The notes under the pieces are model-generated. The model ran no database searches. It was not told the DNA's origin and saw nothing but the letters and a program-made list of their open reading frames with translations. Below are positions 44,741-60,639 of a stretch of DNA of 64,000 bases, in pieces. The stretch is from positions 372,001 to 436,000 of the forward strand of contig QXVZ01029387.1 of assembly GCA_008931825.1 (NCBI GenBank), given 5' to 3'. Numbering within the stretch: position 1 is the first letter of the stretch; the number at the start of each line of letters is the position of its first letter. A program made the position numbers and the translations under genes. The stretch comes from Phallusia fumigata (lineage: Eukaryota; Chordata; Ascidiacea; Phlebobranchia; Ascidiidae).

Positions 44741-47700
44741 TTAGATATCAGCAACGTCCACTGATATCGGCAATCCCGAAATAGATTGTTTTGCCACAGA
44801 CCAAGATTCTTGGTTGTGACGTTGTCCCTGTATTACATCCTTAGTCGTTTGCCTTATATCGTTTTGTTCCGGCGATTTTGAAAAGGACGGAATGTAGCTG
44901 GAATAGCTCGACCCTCGACGAGACTCTTCCCTAACAGGGCGCGTCTCTGGACTCTCAGTCTCAATAGCGGCGTTGCCACCTAGCTGTTGGCACACCATCG
45001 ACACAGCGCTGTGCCATCTTGCCAGGGCACCTACGTGTGTCAGCGGACCGGAGTTTGTTTCAGAACTTCTCACGTTGTTATTCAAACAGATTTCCTGCTC
45101 TTTCTTAACATTTTCAGGTTGCCCGTACGCTACAGCCCTCAAAGACACTTGTGATTGTTGATACACGTTGTCTGCTTGTCGCTGCATCAGCGGGAGCTCG
45201 TGGTTTGTGTGTGTTGGTGTCGTATCGGGAATGGAGAACACGGATGATGATATACTTGGGGGTTGATCTATTGCAAAATGGGTCGGTGTCACAGGTTCAT
45301 TTTCAGCTAAGTGCGTCTTCGATGCGTGACTCCAAAACAAGTCATCCGATGTCTGAAAAATGGTTTACTTTTTAGCAGTCATTGATTGCGAAATGCTAAG
45401 AAGATTTATGACTGTTGGTCGACCGCATCAAATGTTTTGTTTTCGACCCAATGAACTGACATCCATAGCAAAAATTGCTGACAAACGCTTTACTGCACCG
45501 GGCTCGGACATGTTTAATCCACAAGGTGTCGTGCGAGGAGTAGTATAATTCATTGTTTACTCGTCCATTGACTAAAGGTACAACGAACGCTTCATAAATT
45601 GCCGACTTACCATGCTTTCGCGGGAACACCACCCAAACTGGTTCCAGCAAGTTCGTGGAAACAAGCTTTTCGGACTTTCATCTGACAAAAAATCAAACAT
45701 AATTTGCTGCGCTCGTCACTTATATGAGTTAGCTTACTTACCGCTGTTCAACCGGTAACTCTTGACTCCAATTTTCCGAAAAGAGTGAATATGATTTACC
45801 AGGCATGCAATCACAAGAATGGAGCCTGATAAGAGCAATCCCAAGATCAAAACCCACCACCAGCCGATACCGCTCTCCTCTATGGCGTCTTCGTTGACTC
45901 GCAAAGTTATAGCTGATTGCACTCGACACGATGTCCCAGTGACGTCACAAACACCTAGCGACGATGGGTGATCGCCGCAAACCGAATTACCGATACAGTT
46001 GTTGTGGTCGCTGAATGCATGGGGGATTTTGCTGTCGGTTTCGTCAAAAGTGTTGTTTCGAAAACGTATTGTCAGATACGGGATGCTGTTATTCACTTCG
46101 AGTATGCTGATAACAAGCCTGTCGCTCGATGACCACGAGCCAGTGTAGTTGCCGACGATTTCGGGATGAAACGACACGACTTTGTCCAGTAGCTCTTTGC
46201 TGCCAACAGGCGGCGTGTTGGTGTCTTTGTTGAACTGCAGCGCAATGCTGTCACCCGCGTGCATATTGTTGTCGTCGACGTTGTCGTGACGCACAACAGA
46301 AGACGAAACAATTTCCGGGGTCAGATCCAAACGATGCTCCTGAAATTTAATTGTGTCAGTTAGTTTGACGTTTGACTGGAATTTGGCCCGGGGTAACTTA
46401 TTATAGTCAACTGTAGCGCAACAAAGTTTAAAGCTAGCCGCTATAGGCACCCAAACCTCAGGTGCTGTTGCAAGTGGCTTAAAATGCAAGGAGCGTCGAA
46501 ATATGTTTGTATGATAGTAATATTGAAATCAACGACAACAAACAACATATATATAGTATGAAACAAAAGCCGAAGTATGGTGTTATCATGTTATATCGGG
46601 GTAGATGCCGCAGTGTCCTTCTTTTCAAAGGAAAGATGATTCAGTTTTTGGACAAAAAGTGAAGAATTTTGTCATATAATTTTGCCACGTTGGGTGTAAA
46701 CGGTGGGAAAAAGTTATGCAACCAACCACAACTGTGTTTTTACCAGTAAGCAAGAAATACAAGTCACTTACCACAAGAAACCTGGGTACATTTAGGCTGG
46801 TTCTCGCAGAAGTATATTCACGCAAAGATGTTATATCGGCACCGGTATCCTCCGTAACAATTTGAAAAAGCAAGGATTCGTTCAGGCTATTAGCCATTGC
46901 CCTTGTAACATCGCTAGCCAAGTGATCCAACGTCGATGCATCCAGTTGAAAAAACAACTTTGTCACTGTGGGGACATGTCCCTCTTGGTTTGCGGATGTA
47001 TCCCAATCTTCAATGTAATCGTTGCGACATCCAGTCAACGAACCAAACAAATCGGGGAACTCGGAAAACACGTTCACACCTGACAATAAAAATTAAAAAA
47101 TGTATTAATATTCCCTCTCTGCCAGAGTTTGGACCAACACAAACTGTAGGGATGAGGAAAGTCTCGGATTTCGACACACAATAAACAGTTTTCTTTTTAA
47201 ACAAATTAAACTGTGACCCCCACAAAATCGCATATCCAAAGTAATAAACTCGCTACTTCGTTTCTCTGCTCACCAAATATTGCTTGAAACTGCAGGGCAC
47301 ATAGTCTGTCCATTTGTACTTGGCTCAGTGCTGGTCTGAACGCCATGACTATCGTCGATCCGTTCACAATTACAGTTGTGTTATTGACAATCGCGGTATT
47401 TCTGGCAATAATTGAGAAAGCACTTGGTACCTTCAAAGATATAAACACACACCGGTTAATGTTGACTTTATTTGCTCAATTTGAAACTGAAAACTTACGT
47501 TAAAACCCAAACTTCCGCGCAACAAAGGGGATTCGTCCGTCAAAGGATTCGATTGACCACTTCTGTCACGAATGCAATAGCGTTGGGTGATATCTGATAG
47601 GTCTGGTGGGTTCAGGCAAGCATCGATTGCACGCGGCGTGACTGTCCACGCACCAACCTACCAATAAAATATGTTGACATTCTATCTTGGTTTCCAGTGG

Positions 47701-50700
47701 TTAGTAGTAACGACCCTACCTTAATTGATGCTTGTGGGTATCCCTCGTTTAAAATAAGAACGCGAAAAATTTTCGATGATTCCCATTTTCCGACAAATGC
47801 ATTTTCCTGTCCCTGTGCGTTCAAAGGCGAATGAAATTCAAACATTTGTTCGATTTCGTTTTGCGTCAACAGTTTTCCGAAAGAAGCAACTGGATCATTG
47901 ACGTCATAGTACCCGAATGGAGCCATGTTTGTTTCCACGTCAAAGAAAATTCTGATTTCGTCACCACTAGATAATTTTGAATCTGTGTGTTCGTCATTAC
48001 CTTGCAGAGACAACAGATAACATAAATTTGCAAGTCACGGAAAAACTGCGCTGTAATTTAAATTCTGTCTCACCTGCAATGATCTGCGTGTAAGGAAATG
48101 CAATTAACTGCGATATCTTTGGAACCGGTAAGTTTTCACGTGATCGATTTCTAACGTCCACAGCTACTGTGATGACGTTTGAAGATGCCCCGTCCTCGTC
48201 GAGGACAGAAAGTCTGATGAGTCTGATCCCTAATTCAGAACTTGCAGAATTGCAATACGTCGCATGTTGCAACGCAGCTTGGTAATCGGCAAAGGAAGCG
48301 TCCGCATCGTCCAGTGAGAATGTCAAAGTACTTGTGGTGAAGTTGTAATTCGACGTCACGTGAATAATCTAAAAAGTTTTTTGTTACGAATTAACAAAAA
48401 CTACACTGATTCATCATCACAGCACGCCACATGTACCTTGATAATCTGAATTGAAGAGTTCTGATATGTTGTAATCTCCACTAGTTGTGGCAATGATAAA
48501 TATTCTTGACTACCGTCAACATTTTGTTCAAGAGTCAGTTGACCAAAGGACAAGCGAGCGTTATCTTCATCGCTAATAGTCAACGATGAGTTTTCGAAAA
48601 TCAAAACATGACTGTTATCTGTTAAAACAAATGTGAAAACAATTGATTTAGACTATCCAGGGTAGAAGTACATTTCTCAACGGCATTCAGTGTAATTTGT
48701 TACACGGAATGAATAATTCGAAAATAATACCCCATGTTGACAAATGACATACACTAACTAGACTATGGTATGGTTTAATTTTCTTTTGTTACATTTATAT
48801 TTTGACAAAATTTTCTCAACTGCAACTGGTCAATATAACAGCATTGTCCGCTTAAAATAAACCGTTGTATAGTTATAAGCTGTAAATAGTATTAAAAAAA
48901 CAGCTGCGTTGACGTACTTGTGTTGAAAAGAGTAGTGTTGACGAAAGAACCACCTGCAGTGATTCGTGGATTAGAATTCACCACAACCAAGTTGATGGGT
49001 CGGGTAAATGGGTCGGTTTCGACCCCCGCCACATTCGCTGCGGTCACGCTGACGTATCGTCCTGCACCAACACTGACAGTGGGATTGGTCGATAAATGCT
49101 CGAAAGTCATACTTTTTAGGATTTTGTTGCACGTCGCTGCACTAAAATTCCCTCTGATGGTAAGTTCAGTGTTGTGAGTATTCCATGTAATAGTTGAGGA
49201 GGTGTCCTCTACAAGGGCGTTTTCACTCAAGTATCCGAGCGTTGAGCCGATGGCGAGCTTTTCGTAATTAAAGTCTACGGCTCTGAGCAAACTGACGCTT
49301 AATTGGCCAAATGTTGTGGGCACGGAAGACGTAAGTTCAATATCTTCAAACAATGTGGTTGGTTGGTCTCCTTCCGTGTATACAAGGGATGCTGCCAAAA
49401 CAAATCCTTTTAGTGAAGATATTATGTGATAAGTAGGTATAGGGTACACTAATACCTTGATTGCCGGTCAACAAGGGTCGGTTAGTGACGGCAGTTAGGG
49501 TAACTGTTATTGTGGTTGCTGTTGCTCCAAAAGAGCTGGTGGTTGATGTTGTGGTGTCTATGAAGGTTGCGCCTGGCGATAAATCGTCACTTCCATCCCA
49601 CGCTATTGACTGAAAAACTGCTTCGGGTATTTGATTGGACAAAGTTGTAGAAACGAATCTGAACAGATTTTTAGTTCAAACTTTTGATTGTTAAAACTGC
49701 AAAATGCGTGTCTTTATGGTACCTTATTTGACAGTCGGAAGAAAGAAGTGTAGCTGAGGTACGGGATATGGCAGTTCCGGTGGATAACGACACCCAATCG
49801 GAGTCTGTGCCAGATGTATCGCATTTGTATTGAAAATATCCGGTGTCGTTTTCCGTTAATCCAATTATTGCCATTCCAGGAGTGTCGCCGTCATCGTCAC
49901 TAATCAAAAACACAAGATATAACGTTTCACGCTTTTACTTTATGTCAAACTAGATTGTACCGAAATAAACTTGCTGTCAACTCATCAACAGCGACACCCA
50001 ACGCATTTAACTCCGTTGCTCTCTCGTATAACGGAAACGCAAGATTGTCAAGTAGAAACGATGGTGCGTCGTTTACAGGGAGTACTGTTACAACCCCCGT
50101 AACCTCAGTGAGGCTATATGCACCAAAATTGCCAGCGTATGATGAATCCACCTTAAAACAACATAACCGATAAAATAGGTTGCTTTTGCGCTTGGTTCCG
50201 GCGAACACCAATCGTTTCGTGTCATTATTGGTGCAAAACTGATTTGTCGTTCGACAAACAAACAATGTTTAATTCAAATCAACGACGAATTACATTTTAT
50301 ACACACCAATATGTTTAGCTGTTAAACGCTACGTCCTACTTTTATGTTTGATGTTCAGATAAAATGGAACTATTTTCAGCACAACTAGTTTCGTACAAAA
50401 ACTATTTTCGGGTTTGCAGTAGGAAATTTTCACAAATATGTAAAACGTTTAAAAATTGGTAATTATGTGATTCTAAATCTAACTTTTTTGGTCACAAGCA
50501 TTTGTTCACACATACGGGTACCCACCCCAGTATCCCCAGGTTGTCCTGAAGTAAAATCCCAACACCTAAACGATACATTTGCCGTACCGTGGAAGTTGGT
50601 TTTCGGAATAAAACGAACCCTGTACGACAGTTCATTCATATTTTCTCCAAGAAGTACTGATGGGCTGATAATATCGTGCCATATTTGGGCTCCGTCAGTT

Positions 50701-53301
50701 GTATATTGCCATAATCCAATATTCGCATCGACACCTGTTATCGCAACTCCGATATTTTGCATGCTGCTATCGTATTGTAGATCAACATCGTCACATGCAG
50801 ACAGAAAATTTGACATTTGTATGCCTTGCGAATCTGATGAGTCCTCGTTTATTGATGCTAAGGCGACTACATCCACAGACTGGTTGACTACAGGTGCATC
50901 ATTGACTGGGACAATTGCAACAGTTATTGTTCCCATATTTTGGCTGAACGGATCGCCGGGAGCTGTCCATGTCACATTAGTGAAATCCCCATGAGATAGA
51001 GATGAAGTTGATCCTTTAAGATAAGAATTTTAGCATGTTACTAATCTAAGTCGTATTGTTTGTAATTGGTTCTATGTTTCGACAAGATTGTTAAGTAAAG
51101 AAATTCTATTGGTGTTTTTTAATATGTCTACATAGTCATCGATTGCGGATGATGCTTGGGTAGCATGACTGACATAAGGAACAGCAAAAAAGCAGGAAGC
51201 CTTGATATAACTGCAAATTTGGCATCATAATGTACTTTCTCCAACATTGTTGATGAATAAGAACTGATAAAAAAATCTTTGCGATTATACTTTTTTCACA
51301 GGTAGTAAGTGCCAGTCATTTTTCATCTTTTGAAATCATACCAGTTTTATCCCAGGCGACCACAGTGATTGAAGTTTCTCCGTTGAAGTTTTCATCAGGA
51401 ATAAACACGATGTATCGTTCTGACAAAACAACACAAGTTTGCTCCAGGGAAGTGTTTCTCAAAATATTTCCTTGCTCATCGCGGTTTCCATCCTTAAAGT
51501 CGTAAAATCCCGTTAAAACAGAAGTGACAAAAAAACAAATACCAAATTTACACACATTTATGTCCATTAAAAGACCCGATGTAGTGAGATATTTCCATTT
51601 TCCGTGACTGTTGTCTGCGCCAAGTATAGCAATTCCGAGTTGAGAGTTAAAATCGCTGTCAACCACAGAGTCGCCGAGAAATGGGATAGAAGAAGAGCCG
51701 ATTTGTGCGTATCTGTATCATACATTAAAACATGTCACCGTTTCGTTTTGTTTGCCAAAACAAGCTGTTTTAGTTGACTTACAATGTGGTATCTTCCAGC
51801 AAGAAAAGGTCTGGAGGTTGGGATGCAAAATGTGGAGAATCGTTGGCATTGAGAACAAAGAAATAAACATTAGCAAAAACTTGCGTGTCTTCATAATGAA
51901 GAACAATGCCGATTCCTCGCAAAGACGCACTGGGCTCCGGGTCAGTGTTTTCGTACCTTAAACTGTTAATGGCTCTTTCATATTCTTCTTTGTTCGCCAA
52001 ATCTGTAATACACAAAATTTTAGGTAAACCTGGCTCCATCATGCAAATAGCAACTGTCACATAATCCACTTTTTGTTGGATCCTGGAGCTTTTGAAGTGC
52101 AAACTTTTACGTTTTTGGAAGCTAAACCTAGATTTTTTTGCCAAATTCACAAGAAACGCGTATAGCTTTTACCTGTAATGGTGAGCAACCCATTTGAATA
52201 TGTGCTGGTTGGCGTAACTTCGTATGTGAACGTAACATTGCGGCCCCCGACATCCGTTGTGTGGGTCATGATAAATGGGGAGATAGTCAAAATTTCATGT
52301 CCAACGTCCAATATGTTTAAAATTTCTATGGTGACATGATCAATCTCAGAATCACCGGAAATCTAAACACAGCCAAAAAAGGCATTAATTAAATTTTCAT
52401 CTTTAAAATATTCATCACTTTCCATTGCGAAAAATTGTCATTACAAGTCATCTGTCATCCGAAAAACCTGATGTCACCACTGCCCCCATGCGTCAAATTT
52501 TTGCACCAAAAGTCCCAGTAGTACGTCGCTATATGCGACCACTACTTTTACAAATCTGCAGATGGCTTGCGACGCTGGAAGTACGTTTGGCTTTTTTAAA
52601 AGGGAATTAACGTCACTAAATACTAGCTGTAACATAATAAATACTTTTTTTTCCAATTCGCAGTAAACCGCAGTTTTCGGCTAAGCAAATGAGCTCGGTA
52701 AAACAAAGATAAAACACAAATTATGGTTACGTATAGCAACTCCTATCTAAGGTGGTATTCGATGCAAAAATAAGTTTCCACTGGTATTCGAGACTATTTA
52801 AATTGATTTGTTTTGGCACTGCTGGCTGGACCGGTAGACACCTCCTAAATGCAATTTTAGTACGTCGGGAACAGCCAAATATACACAGAAGAAAAGTCTA
52901 ACCTGCAACGGGTTGGACATGACAAGTTGTGAACCAGAGTCTTCAATGTAATTTATTACAGCGCTTGGTGTATTGACCGACAAACTTCGCTTCGTACGAG
53001 GCCTGCTTTGACTCATCTGGGAATCGAGGTATCCGTCCACCCGCAACATTTTCTGGAGTTTAGGGGAAAGCGCGTGGAACTGTGATGAAGTTAGTTGTAT
53101 TCCGTTCTTGTTGATCAAATAACTCTCTGTGGATGTATCCGCAGCTTTTTCGCGTGGTGCGGTGTTACTGACATCACCCGTTAAAAAGTTTTTGCCTTTC
53201 GGAGGCGTTTTCGGTTGTGCACAAACATTGGTAAACGTAGTGTGCAGTAATAACCAAGTCAACAGCATTGAGGTGAAATTAGCCATGTTTGTCAGCAGCA
53301 T
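44741..53301 (-). CDS. Giant type I membrane protein with tandem bacterial-style cadherin-like repeats
   Basis: Exons (-): 52903-53301, 52173-52362, 51783-52002, 51556-51712, 51342-51492, 50526-51013, 49961-50151, 49723-49899, 49456-49658, 48918-49391, 48437-48618, 48074-48368, 47720-48000, 47499-47657, 47274-47430, 46772-47079, 45742-46339, 45611-45681, 44741-45352. Every join keeps phase, 1,770 residues. Seen: a signal peptide (MANFTSMLLTWLLLHTTFTN); a furin-type site RTKR (102-105); repeats with VNDAP (VLPVNDAPSF, VPVNDAPVV), IGLWQYTTDGAQIWHDI and VRFIPKTNFHGTANVSFRCW; a middle part with ISDEDNARLSFGQL-like and DADASFADYQAAL segments; a transmembrane helix (about 1502-1526, WWWVLILGLLLSGSILVIAC); and a Ser/Thr-rich cytosolic tail of about 245 residues. 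The repeats are the cadherin-like type abundant in bacterial surface proteins. The role is probably adhesion or receptor; no orthologue is recognised by name. Met 6 (53286) is an alternative start. Confidence 0.82.
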
Positions 53302-54772
53302 ATTTCAAAATGGATATCTTAAAAACAACGATTGTAAGCCATCGCAACAAATACGTTTCATTCGATCTCGATATCTTATCCCAAAACCTATTTTAACAGC
53401 AAAAAGTATCAAAATCTTGTAGCTAACTGGAAACACAAAAACTCTCATTCTTGACCTGGTTATGTGACGTTCACGTATGCTTAAAACAACGAGAAAATAG
53501 ACACGTAAATATTTCGCAACATGTTGACAATATCGAGTATCTATGTGTGGTTACAACACTCAGCTGAGACTAAAAAAATCTTTGAACCATAACCAAGACA
53601 GTTCATACAACTACGATTTGCTGTCACTACTGCGTTCTTTGATGGCATTGTACCTAGGAAAATGATACCGAACAATTCACACCTTTGGTGAAAAAGCTGT
53701 TGTTACTTTGGTGTCGTTACCATCAGCAGGTGATAGAACAGGTGTCCCGATAATCCTGAGACAAAGGAAATTGGGCATCGCTTTTATTTTGTGTGAAAAC
53801 TGATATGATATTCCTCTCCGCGCGGCCTCCCCGACCGTAAGAATTTTTCTTTGTTTCAGGATTTTGGAAACCGAAACAATTTTGCGTCGGATGTGGTTCC
53901 AGACGTCGCTGGGTGAAGTTTTAATCTGCGCATTAACCTGTAATTTAATTATTCTATTAAAATTGTAAAGGTTGTTTTAAAATGCGACATACACAAAAAG
54001 TACTTTTTCTTTAGTAACTCGAATCTCCGAAACTATATTTGCGGCATCCAACTACAATATCAACAAGCAGTTAAAAACTAGCGACACGACATATGCATTT
54101 TGAAAGCTCTAACAGATAGGCTGTTATCGCTACCTACTGTCATGTTCGTGGAACCCTTTTAACGACAAAAGTTTACGGCACAAATGTCTGTCGATAGGTT
54201 TTTGCAACATTTTTTTATAATTGGTAATAAAGCCGATTTTGAAATAGGATAGTTGTGGCTCCACGGTTGCAATACGAATAAAACCGGTTTAGTCATTCTA
54301 ATGTGACTAGTTTTTGTCACAAAGTCACGTGACCTAGTCCCATCACTTTCTTTTGGTTGTGCAACTGTGCAGTTGTTCAGCGGATTCAAGCTAAAACATT
54401 ATGTTAGCAATACCCTTGTATGGAAACATATACTGTCAAAAAAAATTATTTGTCAAAAATACTTACCTTTTGTGCTTAAAATTAAAGCAAGGCCATGTTT
54501 AACCGTCATTCTTTCCCGTTTTCATTACCCACGCGATTAAACCAGCGTCTTTCACTTGCAAATTACAAGCTAGAAAGAGTGAGATTCCTGGTCGATGTTG
54601 TCCAAGACTTGTACGATTGTCAAAAAATATAAGAAAGAACCAAATACATTCGTCCATATATTTTGTGACGTTACGCCAATGATGGTCTTTGGGTTCATGC
54701 GTCACACTCGCACATTGAGTGAAAACTGAGCGACCTTGATTTATTTTAAATAACATTCCTTTTATTTTTTTC

Positions 54773-54872
54773 ACGAGATTCCAACCCGGGACGATGCCGA
54801 GTACATATCCCAATTAGGTTTTATGCTTGTATATGGGCCGAGCGCCTCTGTCAATTCGACCAAAATAGAACT
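54773..54872 (-). repeat. tRNA-like short repeat, family C, copy 2
   Basis: On the minus strand it reads TTGGTCGAATTGACAGAGGC, GCTCGGCCCATATAC, then ACTCGGCATCGTCCCGGG and TTGGAATCTCGTG. It is the partner of 21505-21615. The last block resembles a degenerate B box. Confidence 0.45.
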
Positions 54873-55084
54873 AGGCCTAATAGTAACGTTCGGGCACTAC
54901 CTAGCGCCATTATTTCCCAGTCCGCGGGCCAAAATCAAGATCAGCAACGTCTCAGCGCCCGTATCAACTTTCGACATACATTTCCGTTCCTTATTACTGT
55001 TTATAGCGTTGTAAAAAGTTTTTTTCCAATCAGATTATCTCCTCTTTTAAGTTTAAAATAATCCCATGGAAATTGAATCAAGGG

Positions 55085-55320
55085 ACGCCTTAGAGGCGTT
55101 ACACCGTATCATAATATGCCTTTCAAGCATTTCTAGTCAGCAAGGCTTGGCTAGAAAAATCTAGCCTGCGGTGGGATCCGGAGCTGGCGCTCTACCAACT
55201 GAGCTACGCAGGCACGGCGGTGAGCTTGCCAAAAGCCGAATCACAGACACCGCTGCCTGCTGTATGCTGCATATGTCGGCTTCTAGTAGGGGATCGCCAG
55301 ATCGGCCATAGCATTCAAAT
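55085..55320 (-). mobile_element. tRNA-derived SINE, family B, copy 1 (internally deleted head)
   Basis: The minus-strand head is GCCTGCGTAGCTCAGTTGGT, AGAGCGCCAGC, then TCCGGATCCCACCGCAGGC. The acceptor stem GCCTGCG/CGCAGGC is perfect and the D arm is intact, but about 22 bases between the anticodon arm and the T arm are missing compared with copy 2. The tail runs CTAGATTTTTCTAGCCAAGC, CTTGCTGACTAGAAATGC, TTGAAAGGCATA. Confidence 0.65.
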
Positions 55321-55349
55321 GTGAATTATATGCTTGCGCATACTTGCTG

Positions 55350-55600
55350 CAAGAGGCGTTATATCGCATCATAGTCGGCCTTTTAAGCATTTTTAGTCAG
55401 AAAGGCATGGCTAGAAAAATCTAGATTGCGGTGGAATTCGAACCCAACACAGAAACCTATCCGGGGCTGGCGATCTACCAACTGAGCTACGCAGGCGGGG
55501 CGGTAAGCTTACCGAAAGTCGAATCACAGACACCGCTGCCTGCTGCACTTCTAGTCGGGGATCGCCTACTAGATCGTTGACCTACATGAAAGCTCCAAGG
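55350..55600 (-). mobile_element. tRNA-derived SINE, family B, copy 2
   Basis: The head (about 55427-55497, minus) is GCCTGCGTAGCTCAGTTGGT, AGATCGCCAGCCCCGGATAG, GTTTCTGTG, TTGGGTTCGAATTCCACCGC. It has a full D arm, a plausible anticodon arm and a B box GGTTCGAATTC. The acceptor 3' side has decayed (CGCAATC). The same tail and the same upstream block (AATCACAGACACCGCTGCCT) occur in copy 1, so the two copies are a tandem pair with a period near 280 bp. Confidence 0.7.
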
Positions 55601-56330
55601 CCGATCCCAGTATTATATATGCGCACGCATGTAATTTATATTTAAATCCCAAAGAAATTGGTAACAATTCAAGACGAAAACACAACATATGTTTGTATTT
55701 TTAAATTTGTAAAAAGGCTGGGGGTCGAATGATTTAGACCCCTGACCTTGGCATAAAACTTGTCCCTGAAAATCATTCTACAGGTTATGGGCCAGCAGGA
55801 CAATATTATATCTGGTCTTTTTGTATGCTTTAATTTTTGCGCCTTAAGATCGCAGCGAATAACCTCCCAACATAAAACAAGGCGTTGCGAAAAATGTCAT
55901 CAAACGAAAAGTACGAGGACCCAGGCCCGGCATTTGCTGCAGCGCCTAATCAAACGCTGTAGTCGCACCAATGCGAACGAGATTGGTTTTCAAATAAACG
56001 CCTAATAACTTGTCGTGCTAGTGAGACGCTGCTTAAATAAATCCTTTATGCAACACGTATACCGAATAATGGCAAGTAAAGCTCTTCCTATAGAATTAAT
56101 GCAAGCGAAGCGAATGTTTATTGTGCTTGTATTAAAGCCAACTTAAACAGTCACAAAAACTTTTGTGTTGTTACGTTTATCTGGGCAAAATACCTAACCA
56201 CTAACAATTAACTAGGAAATGGATGTTACTCCCTCGATGACACTCTTAAGAAAAGTAACCATTTAGGTGTTCCAACAGGAAGCCAGTTTAAACCACACTA
56301 GACTACAAAATTGGCAACGGACAAAACATT

Positions 56331-60638
<4,308 letters not shown>

Positions 60639-60639
60639 C

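Larger units (their letters stand above)
53302..56330. other. Repeat-bearing stretch between the giant membrane protein and LysRS
   Basis: It contains tRNA-like repeat family C (54773-54872) and a tandem pair of tRNA-derived SINEs (55085-55600). TTTATT at 56117-56122 (AATAAA on the minus strand) is a fair candidate for the LysRS polyadenylation signal, about 210 bases after its stop. No coding gene is supported. Confidence 0.5.

Noticed and set aside
50467-50994. 175-codon plus-strand frame
   Set aside because: Exact antisense of exon 6 of the giant membrane protein, which has matching splice phases and recognisable repeats.
55427-55497. Functional tRNA gene
   Set aside because: The acceptor stem is mismatched, the anticodon stem and T stem each carry a mismatch, and the unit repeats together with long non-tRNA flanks, which fits a SINE.
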